Origin: DATDOR01 sp035512695
Lineage (GTDB): Bacteria > Chloroflexota > Anaerolineae > Anaerolineales > JABWBV01
NCBI GenBank assembly: GCA_035512695.1
Contig: DATKDL010000028.1
Span: 1 to 38,262 of the forward strand
Reading direction: 5' to 3'
DNA: 38,262 nucleotides
Part shown: positions 1 through 6,406 of the stretch, piece by piece
Layout of the letters: every line of letters starts with the position of its first letter
How positions within the stretch are numbered: position 1 is the first letter of the stretch
Program-made: the position numbers and the translations under genes
Notes under the pieces: generated by a model
Told to the model about the DNA's origin: nothing
The model's database searches: none
Seen by the model: the letters and a program-made list of their open reading frames with translations, nothing else

Positions 1-1316
1 TGCTGGTCGAGCGGGTCGTTCAGCTCGGTGAAGGCGTTGCAGAGCTCGAACCCGGCCACGTAGCCCTCGAAACGCTCGACGGTGGTCGGATCGCCGGGCT
101 TGCTCTTGGCCAGCGGGGAGACGTCGCGGGGGTAGTCCAGCAGGAAGGTCGGCTGGACCAGGGTCGGTTCGACGAATTCGCCGACCAGGTTCTCGATCAG
201 CTTGCCGCGCGGAGCGTCCGCTTTCGCTTCGACCTTCCGCCGGCGCATCTCGGTCCGCAAGCTGTCCGCATCCGGGAACGCGTCCACGTCGATCCCGGAC
301 AGCTCGACCACGGCCTCTTTCAAATCCATCCGGGTCCACGGCCGGCCGAAATCGATCTGCACGCCCTGGTACTCGATCACGGTCCCACCGGTGGTTCGGA
401 CGACGGTGTGCCGGATCAGCCGCTCGGTCAGCGCCATCACATCGTCGTAATCCGCATAGGCCCAGTAGAACTCGAGCATGGTGAACTCGGGGTTGCGTTT
501 CCGGTCGACGCCCTCATTGCGGAAGTCGCGGCCGATCTCGTAGACCCGCTCCATGCCGCCGACAAGCAGGCGCTTGAGATAGAGCTCGAACGAAATCCGC
601 AGGTAAAGGTCTTGCTTGAGCTGGTTGTGATGCGTGATGAACGGCCGAGCGGCCGCTCCGCCGTAGATCGGCTGCAGGATCGGGGTCTCGACCTCGACGA
701 ACCCCTCCCCGTCCATGAACTCGCGCAGCGAACGGACGATGGCGGCCCGGGTCAGGAAGATCTCCCGCACCCAGGGATTGACCGCCAGGTCGGCGTAGCG
801 GCGGCGGTAGCGGGTCTCGGGGTCGGTCAGTGCGGCATGCCGGACGATCTCGCCGTCGACCTCTTCGTCCTTGGCGGCCGGGAGCGGGGTGATGGCCTTG
901 GCAATCATCCGGAAGGAGGTCACGAGTAAAGAGATCTCCCCGGTCCGCGTCCGGGTCATCCGGCCGGAGGCTTCGATAAAATCGCCCAGGTCGAAGTCCT
1001 CGGCCAGCATTTCAAGCGCCGCCTCACCGGTCTCATTGACCCGAAAAAACAGCTGGATCCGCCCGGTGCCGTCCTCGATATGGGCGAATGCCACCTTGCC
1101 CATCGGGCGCATGGCCCGGATCCGGCCGACCAGTGTGGCCGAGACGGCTTCCGGGTCCGCATCGCCCCCGGCGGTCTGTTCGGCTGTCTCGAAGTCGGCA
1201 ATCGCCTCGGCGGTGGTGTGGGTCCGCTCAACGCGGTGCGGGAAGGGTTCGTACCCTTTCGCCCGCAGCCGTTCGAGCTTCTCCAGGCGGGTCTTTTCGA
1301 GCTGGGAATACTCCAT
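1..1316 (-). CDS. lysS: Lysine--tRNA ligase, class II (C-terminus cut by window edge)
   Basis: Charges tRNA-Lys with lysine in the cytoplasm. About 438 residues are visible: an N-terminal OB-fold anticodon-binding domain (roughly residues 50-150, containing GRIRAMRPMGKVAFAHI) and then the class II catalytic core. Bacterial LysRS signatures are clear: ARPFITHHN, DLYLRISFELYLKRLLVGG, and motif 2 as RDFRNEG followed by RNPEFTMLEFYWAY, where most LysRS have HNPEFT. The reading frame is open to base 1, so motif 3 and the C-terminus lie outside. The ATG at 1316 was chosen because AGGAG sits six bases upstream and the protein begins MEYSQLEKTRLEKL, as usual for the family. It lies downstream of greA in the same direction, behind the greA terminator, so it is probably transcribed separately. 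Confidence 0.97.
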   Translation of the reverse strand, partial: MEYSQLEKTRLEKLERLRAKGYEPFPHRVERTHTTAEAIADFETAEQTAGGDADPEAVSATLVGRIRAMRPMGKVAFAHIEDGTGRIQLFFRVNETGEAALEMLAEDFDLGDFIEASGRMTRTRTGEISLLVTSFRMIAKAITPLPAAKDEEVDGEIVRHAALTDPETRYRRRYADLAVNPWVREIFLTRAAIVRSLREFMDGEGFVEVETPILQPIYGGAAARPFITHHNQLKQDLYLRISFELYLKRLLVGGMERVYEIGRDFRNEGVDRKRNPEFTMLEFYWAYADYDDVMALTERLIRHTVVRTTGGTVIEYQGVQIDFGRPWTRMDLKEAVVELSGIDVDAFPDADSLRTEMRRRKVEAKADAPRGKLIENLVGEFVEPTLVQPTFLLDYPRDVSPLAKSKPGDPTTVERFEGYVAGFELCNAFTELNDPLDQ

Positions 1317-1353
1317 ATCATGCTCCTGGTGGGACACGCGAACGGGAAAAGGC

Positions 1354-1390
1354 GAATGGGCGAATGGGCGATTCGCTCATTCGCCCATTC
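1354..1390. repeat. 18-bp near-perfect palindrome made of GGCGAATG octamers
   Basis: The left arm (1354-1371) and right arm (1373-1390) pair over 18 positions with one G-T wobble and a one-base centre. The left arm is a tandem of the octamer GGCGAATG. A 25-base segment (1347-1371) recurs exactly, inverted, at 6375-6399. It lies in the lysS upstream region and has no T-tract on either side, so it is not a standard terminator. Confidence 0.7.
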
Positions 1391-1436
1391 ACCCCATCAC
1401 TCAGTCACCTGCGCGTGGGATCGTTTTCTTGCCCAG

Positions 1437-1473
1437 TATAAAACAAAAGACGGGCGCCGATGGGGAGCCCGTC
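1437..1473 (-). terminator. Rho-independent terminator after greA
   Basis: On the minus strand a GACGGGC / GCCCGTC stem (1449-1473, 7 bp, 11-base loop) is followed by TTTTGTTTT (1440-1448). It begins 25 bases after the greA stop codon. A possible -10 for lysS (TATACT, 1435-1440) overlaps the end of the T-tract, but no good -35 accompanies it. Confidence 0.75.
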
Positions 1474-1497
1474 CTGGGGATGTAAAAGAGTCGTCGG

Positions 1498-1959
1498 TCA
1501 CTTGACTTTTAATACACTGACCTCAAAAGTGCCGGACGGCGCTGGGACGCTGACTTTGTCGCCGACTTTGTGGCCGATCAGGGCTTTGCCCAGCGGGGAG
1601 ACGTTGGAGATCCGCCCTTCGCGCGGGTTGGCCTCGGCCTCACCCACGATGGTGTAGTGCTCCGGGTCGACGCCGTCCTCCTGGATCGTCACCTTGCTGC
1701 CGATCGTGACCGTATCGCCCTGGCCGTTCTCAATGATGCGAGCTGTGGCGAGCAGCTGCTCGAGATCGAGGATTCGGCCTTCGATGAAGGCCTGCTCGTT
1801 CTTGGCAGCTTCGTATTCCGGGTCCTCCGATAGGCGGTAGCCTTCGTCGATGGCGTCCTGGAGACGCTTGGCGACTTCCAGGCGCCGGACCGTTTTCAGG
1901 TGGGTGAGTTCGGCCTGGAGCTTCTCATAGCCTTCTCGGGTCAGAAACTGCGTTGTCAT
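1498..1959 (-). CDS. greA: Transcription elongation factor GreA
   Basis: GreA enters the RNA polymerase secondary channel and stimulates cleavage of backtracked RNA. The 153-residue protein has the N-terminal coiled coil (about residues 8-75, including EYEAAKNEQAFIEGRI) and the C-terminal FKBP-like domain (GKALIGHKVGDKVSVPAPSG). The start is the ATG at 1959, giving MTTQFLTREGYEKLQ, the usual GreA opening; an in-frame ATG at 1983 would add eight atypical residues. The coiled-coil tip is odd. Most GreA proteins read GDLSENAEY, with an acidic pair needed for cleavage activity; here it is GYRLSEDPEY, so the first Asp is replaced by Tyr-Arg while the Glu (residue 45) is kept. Confidence 0.95.
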   Translation of the reverse strand: MTTQFLTREGYEKLQAELTHLKTVRRLEVAKRLQDAIDEGYRLSEDPEYEAAKNEQAFIEGRILDLEQLLATARIIENGQGDTVTIGSKVTIQEDGVDPEHYTIVGEAEANPREGRISNVSPLGKALIGHKVGDKVSVPAPSGTFEVSVLKVK

Positions 1960-2025
1960 ATTGAACCTCAACACGGAGTCCATCCGGGATAAGGATGGCT
2001 TTAAAACCTATCCGGGAATGGGTTA

Positions 2026-2100
2026 TTAAATAAAAATGCCCGAAATGGGCGTCACGCTGACTGGGCAGCAATTTTAACATGGATTACGGGTTAATTGCAA
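2026..2100 (-). promoter_or_regulatory. greA promoter and leader with short hairpin
   Basis: On the minus strand TTGCAA (2095-2100) and TAAAAT (2071-2076) are separated by 18 bases and face greA, predicting a leader of about 100 bases. Within the leader a small GCCC-N5-GGGC hairpin is followed by ATTTTTATTT (about 2026-2052), which looks like a weak attenuator. The stem has only 4-5 bp, so the attenuator reading is tentative. Confidence 0.5.
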
Positions 2101-2114
2101 GAGACGCGATCCAC

Positions 2115-2143
2115 TTGCATTTCAGACCTGTTTCCGCTATAAT
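2115..2143 (+). promoter_or_regulatory. Strong promoter upstream of the FtsK-like gene
   Basis: TTGCAT (2115-2120), a 17-base spacer and a consensus TATAAT (2138-2143). Transcription should start near 2150, giving a leader of about 140 bases to the ATG at 2290. The leader holds a strong hairpin (2183-2238) and a possible short open frame (2149-2274). Confidence 0.75.
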
Positions 2144-2158
2144 AGATCATGTGTTCTA
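2143..2158. promoter_or_regulatory. LexA-like operator, TAGATC-ATGT-GTTCTA
   Basis: A near-palindrome directly after the -10 and over the predicted transcription start, where a repressor would act. It matches the site at 21941-21956 over all of TAGAYC-N4-GTTCTA. The core resembles the Gram-positive-type LexA box GAAC-N4-GTTC with one changed base in the left half. Which protein binds is inference. Confidence 0.45.
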
Positions 2159-2274
2159 TTTTAGTGTCAATGCCGATCCGAAAATTTGGGCAGCGAGTTT
2201 TGAGCCGGCTGCGGCTCAGACGCAGCCGGCCCCAAATTCGCCGGCCCAACTTCCGGATCGTCTCTAATTTCTAA
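2149..2274 (+). CDS. Possible 41-residue leader peptide
   Basis: An ATG five bases after the consensus -10 opens a 41-codon frame rich in Arg in its second half (MCSILVSMPIRKFGQRVLSR at the start) and ends 15 bases before the FtsK-like ATG. It runs straight through the hairpin at 2183-2238, so translation would melt that structure. No family is recognised, and the Arg richness may simply reflect the GC-rich stem. It could be a chance frame. Confidence 0.2.
   Translation: MCSILVSMPIRKFGQRVLSRLRLRRSRPQIRRPNFRIVSNF
2183..2238 (+). repeat. Two-part hairpin in the leader of the FtsK-like gene
   Basis: Outer stem AATTTGGG (2183-2190) with CCCAAATT (2231-2238); inner perfect stem CCGGCTGCG (2205-2213) with CGCAGCCGG (2221-2229). 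An alternative stem TGAGCC (2201-2206) with GGCTCA (2213-2218) excludes the inner one. No T-tract follows. Its flank AAAATTTGGGCAGCG resembles those of the palindromes at 19461-19520 and 27173-27231. Confidence 0.65.
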
Positions 2275-2289
2275 CGGATGGTGATTGCG

Positions 2290-3567
2290 ATGAATGAGAA
2301 ACCATTTTCCTCGGGTCAGCGGAAGCTGGTGGATGCTTCAAACGGAATTCGGCCGGAACCGGAGTACGTGGATGATGTTTTCGAGGAAGACGTTTACGAC
2401 GGGGAAGGACCGGTTGAAACCGGGTCCGCTCCTTCCGTCCTGCGTTCCGCGGATGACACCGGGGAAAACGCCCCTGAAAAAACCGTGTACGCCCCTCCGA
2501 CCGCGCCATCCGGTCCGCAGCCGGAAGCAAAACCAAAACCGGTGGAAACCCCGGCTGTGAAACAACGCATACCGCACGGCGCCGGCCGGCCGGAGCGGAC
2601 CGAACGCACCGCTGCGTGGCAATCGAAGCGGTCCGGCGCAAAGAAACCGAGCTCGCTTCCGGAAGCCCGCCGTCCGTATGCGGAACCTCGGATCATTTCC
2701 CCGGGTCGTTTGCTTCGGGAAACGGTTGAACCCACAGAAGTGACCCGTCCTTCCTTCCCCGCAGACGCCGACGCCTTCGATGCCGGAGAAGTCCAGGAAA
2801 TTAAATCGATCGACCCGGTAGGTCCGAGCAAGGACGCCGCCAGGGCGATTAATATCCCAGCCTGGATCAAGCTTGAGGATGTCTTGAAGGAACACGACGA
2901 TCTCCCGGAGGGGAGCCTGATTCTAGGCGTCCTGGATGACGGCAAACCGCTCGTACTGGCGTTGGATGACCCATCGATCGGTGCGGTCCTGATCGCCGGG
3001 GATTCGGCGGCCGCAAACCGCAAGCACTTGCGCGCCGTCCTGGCTTCCGCCGAACGACTCAATGGTCCGGACCTGCTCCAGATCGACATCATCAGCCGGA
3101 CGGAGGAGTCGTTCCGGTCCGATTACTCTGTCCTCAAACGGAACTGCACCGCATCCGACCCATGCGTTTTCGAAATCCTCGGTGAATATCTCGCGGAAAT
3201 CGAAACCCGCTTGAGAGACGAAAAACAGCTGCCTTTCCGGATGCTCATCATCGACGAGGTCGACGAATTGACCGCTCGCCTGGCGGACGACAGTCTGCGG
3301 TTCCTGCGGTGGATGATGCGTCGGGGCGCTCAGGTGGGCATCCGGATCTTCGCCTCGATCGAGACGGACCGGCTGCCGGGTTTCGAGGCAAAGACCTACC
3401 GGGCCTTCGATCTTCGGCTGTACGGCAAGATCCGGGAGGCCGCGGCGGCGGAGCGCTATACGGAGATCTCTCCACAGGTTTTGAAGCAGCTCAGCGCGGG
3501 CGTGGAAGGTTGTTTCAAACTGGATGCGGATGTGATCCGGTTCAACATCCCTGAATTTGCGGCCTGA
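2290..3567 (+). CDS. FtsK/SpoIIIE-like ATPase homologue with degenerate Walker A
   Basis: A 425-residue protein. Residues 1 to about 170 are low-complexity and charged (Pro/Glu/Lys/Arg), probably disordered. The C-terminal part resembles the FtsK/SpoIIIE motor fold: EGSLILGVLDDGKPLVLAL, then VLIAGDSAAANRKHLRAVL where FtsK has LLIAGxTGSGKS, and a good Walker B, RMLIIDEVDEL. The P-loop lacks the GKS/T, so ATP hydrolysis is doubtful. There is no membrane segment and no gamma winged-helix domain. The ATG at 2290 follows GGTGA at a five-base gap; an ATG at 2278 is also in frame. The 79-residue gene at 3577 follows nine bases later, so the two are co-transcribed. The promoter carries a LexA-like box. 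The FtsK relationship is moderately certain; the role is unknown. Confidence 0.7.
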   Translation: MNEKPFSSGQRKLVDASNGIRPEPEYVDDVFEEDVYDGEGPVETGSAPSVLRSADDTGENAPEKTVYAPPTAPSGPQPEAKPKPVETPAVKQRIPHGAGRPERTERTAAWQSKRSGAKKPSSLPEARRPYAEPRIISPGRLLRETVEPTEVTRPSFPADADAFDAGEVQEIKSIDPVGPSKDAARAINIPAWIKLEDVLKEHDDLPEGSLILGVLDDGKPLVLALDDPSIGAVLIAGDSAAANRKHLRAVLASAERLNGPDLLQIDIISRTEESFRSDYSVLKRNCTASDPCVFEILGEYLAEIETRLRDEKQLPFRMLIIDEVDELTARLADDSLRFLRWMMRRGAQVGIRIFASIETDRLPGFEAKTYRAFDLRLYGKIREAAAAERYTEISPQVLKQLSAGVEGCFKLDADVIRFNIPEFAA

Positions 3568-3576
3568 GGTGGGGCG

Positions 3577-3816
3577 ATGAATGACGGTATGCTGTGGTTC
3601 GACAACGATTCCGGGCAGTCCCTGGTAACCAAGGTGGATCGGGCCGCCGAATACTACCGGCGAAAATACGGTCGCCGTCCCTCCCTGTGCTTCGTCCATC
3701 CGACCATGCTGCCTACCGGAGACGGCAAGACGATGGCCGGCCAGGTCGAGGTGCGCACGGCGCCCTGGGTGATGCCGAACCACTTTTTTATCGGAGAGAA
3801 CGGGCGGGACTCGTAA
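3577..3816 (+). CDS. Small conserved-looking protein, partner of the FtsK-like gene
   Basis: 79 residues, preceded by GAGGTG at a good distance from the ATG. The protein contains AAEYYRRKYGRRPSLCFVHP and then PTGDGKTMAGQVEVRTAPWV. I do not recognise a characterised family; it reads as a compact cytoplasmic alpha/beta protein without signal or membrane segments. It is co-directional with and nine bases downstream of the FtsK-like ATPase, so it probably shares its promoter and function. Its last 29 bases overlap the 3' end of holA on the opposite strand. Confidence 0.75.
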   Translation: MNDGMLWFDNDSGQSLVTKVDRAAEYYRRKYGRRPSLCFVHPTMLPTGDGKTMAGQVEVRTAPWVMPNHFFIGENGRDS

Positions 3817-4774
3817 CTTCGGCGATGAATGCGTTCAGGGCGATCTCCGGTTCGATCCGCCCGGTTTTGATCCGGTCGTCGATCCCGGCCAGTCCTGCGT
3901 AAATCGCTTCGAGCCCGTCGATTTCGAAATTGGCCGCCTGCCCAGACAGCTTTGAGACCACGAAGTCCCGGACCCCAAGTTCCTTCGCCACGGATGCCGG
4001 CGGCAGTCTCTCCGCCTGCATTTCCTTAAACAGCAGCAGCAGCCGGACCTGGCGGACGATCATCCCAAAGATCGAAATCGCGTCTCGAGTGGCCAACAGG
4101 TCTTGCAGCATGGTCAGCGCCAGGCGCCCGTTCTTTGCGCCGATGGCGTCGACCATCTTGAATACGTCCGCCTGCCGGACCGGCGCGGTGAGCAGGTCGA
4201 CGTCGTCGACATCGATGGCCCGACCGTAGCCGACGTAGGCCATCAGCTTATCCGTCTCGGCAGCCGCCAGGCGGTTATCATCCCCGATCAGGTCCACGAG
4301 ATGTTGGGCTGCCTGGGGCGTCATCTCACCGCCTTCGCTCCTGGCGTAATCGACCACCCATTTGACCAGCGCCCCGCCGCGCGGCAGCGGCATCGCCTTG
4401 CTGAAAAAACGGTCGGGATGCCCTGCACCCCAGTCCTGAAGCCAATGCTTTGGTTCCAGGACCTTGCCTTCCGCAATCACCAGGGCCGTCGATAGGGGGA
4501 CACCCTCCAGCAGCGCCAGGAACGCCTCCCGTTCGGCTTTGCTTTTCATCGAAACGAGCGCCTCTTCGAGGATGACCAGCCGGCGTGGCGCCAGGAACGG
4601 GACCGCCCGGACGGCCGCTTGCAGCCCAATCGGATCGACCCGGCCTTTCAGCCGGGTCGTGTTCATATCCGCAGTGGACCGCTCTCCCAATTTTTCGCGC
4701 AGGGACCCGATCCAATTCTCGATGCCGACTTCGTCGTCGCCGTGCAGGAGGTAGACGGTCGGCGCGGCGCTCAT
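3788..4774 (-). CDS. holA: DNA polymerase III subunit delta
   Basis: Delta subunit of the clamp-loader complex, which opens the beta clamp during replication. At 328 residues it has the expected size. The N-terminus PTVYLLHGDDEVGIENWI is the usual HolA opening (degenerate AAA+ nucleotide site), followed by RRLVILEEAL, the lid region, and a helical C-terminal collar domain (ISIFGMIVRQVRLLLLFKEMQ). Start and stop of adjacent genes are one base apart: the upstream DUF6391-like gene ends at 4776 and the holA ATG is at 4774. It ends convergently with the small gene at 3577-3816, overlapping by 29 bases. Confidence 0.93.
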   Translation of the reverse strand: MSAAPTVYLLHGDDEVGIENWIGSLREKLGERSTADMNTTRLKGRVDPIGLQAAVRAVPFLAPRRLVILEEALVSMKSKAEREAFLALLEGVPLSTALVIAEGKVLEPKHWLQDWGAGHPDRFFSKAMPLPRGGALVKWVVDYARSEGGEMTPQAAQHLVDLIGDDNRLAAAETDKLMAYVGYGRAIDVDDVDLLTAPVRQADVFKMVDAIGAKNGRLALTMLQDLLATRDAISIFGMIVRQVRLLLLFKEMQAERLPPASVAKELGVRDFVVSKLSGQAANFEIDGLEAIYAGLAGIDDRIKTGRIEPEIALNAFIAEVTSPARSLR

Positions 4775-4775
4775 C

Positions 4776-5294
4776 TCAGCCGCGGGTCACCACCCGGTGG
4801 GCGTTGAACCCGCCCCGCCGGGAAGGGTAGATCTCGACGATCTCCATGTCGCGCGGATCGCCCGAGGTGGTCACGCGCTCTTGAAGCACGAAGCCAAAAG
4901 GCTGGGAGGCAATCAAAGCCAGGGTCGCCACGGCGATCGCCATCGGAATGCGGGCGAACCTGTCGGTCACCTTGTGCGCACCGATGAAGACGGCCGCGGC
5001 GGCCAGCCCGGCGAAGGCGCCCGAGGTCACGAAATTGGTGCCGCAGTTCGGGTGGACGGCCAGCTTGTGTTCGCCGTTCCGCAGGCGGGCGAGCGCGGTG
5101 CGCACACCGTCGCGGACCTGTTCGGTGGTCAGGTTTCCGACCAGCCAGAACCCGCCCGGGTCGGAATGCCCGACCAGGGAAACGTCCGGGTGGCTTTTCG
5201 ACAGGACGTGGATCGAGGCGTGCTCCAGGCCGTGGTTGCGGCGTATCCGGGAGAGGATCGGGGTTTCCAGCACGTTTTCGAGGTAGGTAGTCAT
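4776..5294 (-). CDS. DUF6391-like membrane protein
   Basis: A 172-residue protein of unknown function, opening MTTYLENVLETPILSRIRRNHGLEHASIHVL. The RRNHGLEHASIH segment and a later HPNCGTNFVTSG are the conserved-looking parts; SGAFAGLAAAAVFIGAH and IPMAIAVATLALIASQPFGF form two hydrophobic segments, so it is probably membrane-embedded. The His and Cys in the conserved segments could bind metal, but this is speculation. The ATG at 5294 is preferred over one at 5315 because TACAAT lies six bases upstream with no Shine-Dalgarno sequence, the leaderless pattern seen elsewhere here. It is followed with a one-base gap by holA. It sits inside the out-of-frame tail of the HAD remnant. Confidence 0.8.
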   Translation of the reverse strand: MTTYLENVLETPILSRIRRNHGLEHASIHVLSKSHPDVSLVGHSDPGGFWLVGNLTTEQVRDGVRTALARLRNGEHKLAVHPNCGTNFVTSGAFAGLAAAAVFIGAHKVTDRFARIPMAIAVATLALIASQPFGFVLQERVTTSGDPRDMEIVEIYPSRRGGFNAHRVVTRG

Positions 5295-5300
5295 TGGCCC

Positions 5301-5306
5301 ATTGTA
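5301..5306 (-). promoter_or_regulatory. -10 element for a leaderless DUF6391-holA transcript
   Basis: TACAAT on the minus strand, six bases before the ATG at 5294. No good -35 is visible at 17 bases. It lies at the very end of the HAD remnant. Confidence 0.4.
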
Positions 5307-5311
5307 ACGCA

Positions 5312-5634
5312 TCACGCTGAAATTTCCATGACTCGCCAGCCGGCCTGCTCGGCGGCGCGGCGGAGGCGCCGGTCCGGGTGACGGCCCGCATCCATTCGTT
5401 CTTGTATTCGCGCAGATCGCGCCGCAGCAGCTTGCGCAGGACGTACCCGGCCATCCTGGGGCGGACGATCGCCAGGGAATCCTTCGCCCGGCCGTGGGCT
5501 TCCAGGTAGCGGTGGATCCCCATCACGGTCACGCCGGCGGACAGGGTGCCTTCCAGGTCGGTCGCGACGATGGGAGCGGCCGGATCGGCGTTTGGGTCGA
5601 CCAGCGGAAATACCACCACAAGCGGGCCGCTCAT
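5312..5634 (-). pseudogene. HAD hydrolase remnant with internal deletion and frameshift
   Basis: The start is intact: the ATG at 5634 overlaps the sulfotransferase stop (ATGA), and residues 26-30 are DLEGT, the HAD motif I nucleophile loop. The family-like sequence runs to about residue 85 (EWMRAV, base 5380). There the cap and the core with motifs II and III are missing. One base out of frame, HPDRRLRRAAEQAGWRVMEIS followed by TGA (5312-5314) reads as the typical end of a HAD-IB-like phosphatase. The gene has therefore lost roughly its middle 100 or more codons. In the original frame translation would continue to 4771 across the DUF6391-like gene, giving a meaningless 288-residue product. 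Either a real deletion or an assembly error could produce this. Confidence 0.75.
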
Positions 5635-6332
5635 GTCAGAACGGTCAAGAGCAGCGAACCGAGTAGAACCGCTAGCCCAAGCGGGACCACGACGGTCAAG
5701 GTCCGGATGATACCGATCAGGATCTTGACCATTCGGGTATCGTTGAGATGCGGAAAGGCTCTTTCCGGCTCCGGCACGCCGAGGAAGGCGCACAGCGGGC
5801 TCCAGCCCTCCCGGACGTCGAAGACGAGCAATTTATCGGCCGGGACAGTGCGTTGCACCGCTTCGATGTGCCGGCGATAAACCTCAAGCGCAAATGCGCG
5901 GTCCTCGAACCGGCCCTCAAATACACCCTCCCAGACCAACTTTTTTACCATCCGGTAAAACCGGGCGATCGGCCAGAGCAGCGGCTCTTCCCAGCCTGGG
6001 ATCAAAAACGACAATGGGTAGATCGTCTTCCGAGTGCTCTCGTACCAGCGGTCCGGGTCGCGGACCGTCAAGATCACCCGCGCGTCCGGGAAAACCTCCT
6101 GCAAGGCAGCATGATAATTGCAGACCGGAAAATCGATCGCGGCCTGATACTTTTGGAAATGGCCGGCCCAGTCCACCGGTTTGCCGGCGTGGACGTCCAA
6201 CCAGAAATTGACATAGTGGGGATTTTGGATCACGTCGATCATGTGATAGCAAGGACCGAAACCGAGAATTTCCAGGGCCTTTTTGGCCGAGACTGTACCG
6301 GTCCGTCCGAAGCCTGCACCGATGATTTTCAC
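5631..6332 (-). CDS. Sulfotransferase-family protein with C-terminal membrane anchor
   Basis: A 233-residue protein of the Sulfotransfer_4 type, expected to use PAPS. The P-loop-like 5'-phosphosulfate loop is GAGFGRTGTVSAKKAL at the N-terminus; ARVILTVRDPDRWYEST holds the 3'-phosphate-binding Arg/Ser. The C-terminus (VKILIGIIRTLTVVVPLGLAVLLGSLLLTVL) is a strong membrane segment, so the enzyme is probably tethered to the membrane. The acceptor is unknown. The start is a GTG at 6332 giving VKIIGAGFGRTGT; TATAAT is seven bases upstream and there is no Shine-Dalgarno. A TTG at 6353 would add seven residues but would lie upstream of that -10. The stop overlaps the start of the HAD remnant. Confidence 0.85.
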   Translation of the reverse strand: MKIIGAGFGRTGTVSAKKALEILGFGPCYHMIDVIQNPHYVNFWLDVHAGKPVDWAGHFQKYQAAIDFPVCNYHAALQEVFPDARVILTVRDPDRWYESTRKTIYPLSFLIPGWEEPLLWPIARFYRMVKKLVWEGVFEGRFEDRAFALEVYRRHIEAVQRTVPADKLLVFDVREGWSPLCAFLGVPEPERAFPHLNDTRMVKILIGIIRTLTVVVPLGLAVLLGSLLLTVLT

Positions 6333-6339
6333 GGACCGG

Positions 6340-6345
6340 ATTATA
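6340..6345 (-). promoter_or_regulatory. -10 element for a leaderless sulfotransferase mRNA
   Basis: Consensus TATAAT on the minus strand, seven bases before the GTG at 6332, which would then be the first codon of the mRNA. The -35 region is GC-rich and unconvincing. Confidence 0.5.
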
Positions 6346-6374
6346 ACGACCAAACGCGCAGGTCGGGCGCGAGT

Positions 6375-6399
6375 TCGCCCATTCGCCCATTCGCCTTTT
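6375..6399 (-). repeat. Second copy of the GGCGAATG octamer repeat
   Basis: On the minus strand AAAA is followed by two and a half copies of GGCGAATG. The 25 bases are identical to 1347-1371 on the plus strand. Here the inverted right arm is absent, so it is a half element. It lies between the FHA gene and the sulfotransferase promoter. Confidence 0.7.
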
Positions 6400-6406
6400 G
6401 CTCTCT

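Noticed and set aside
4771..5380. The 3' part of the long frame starting at the HAD ATG as a real fusion protein
   Set aside because: Its sequence after residue 85 is Arg/Pro-rich and lies out of frame over the DUF6391-like gene; it is a by-product of the deletion frameshift.
5660..5670. TAGAAC core as an additional LexA-like half-site
   Set aside because: Lies inside the sulfotransferase gene without a GTTCTA partner; similar lone cores occur in lysS, pepF and the ABC gene.
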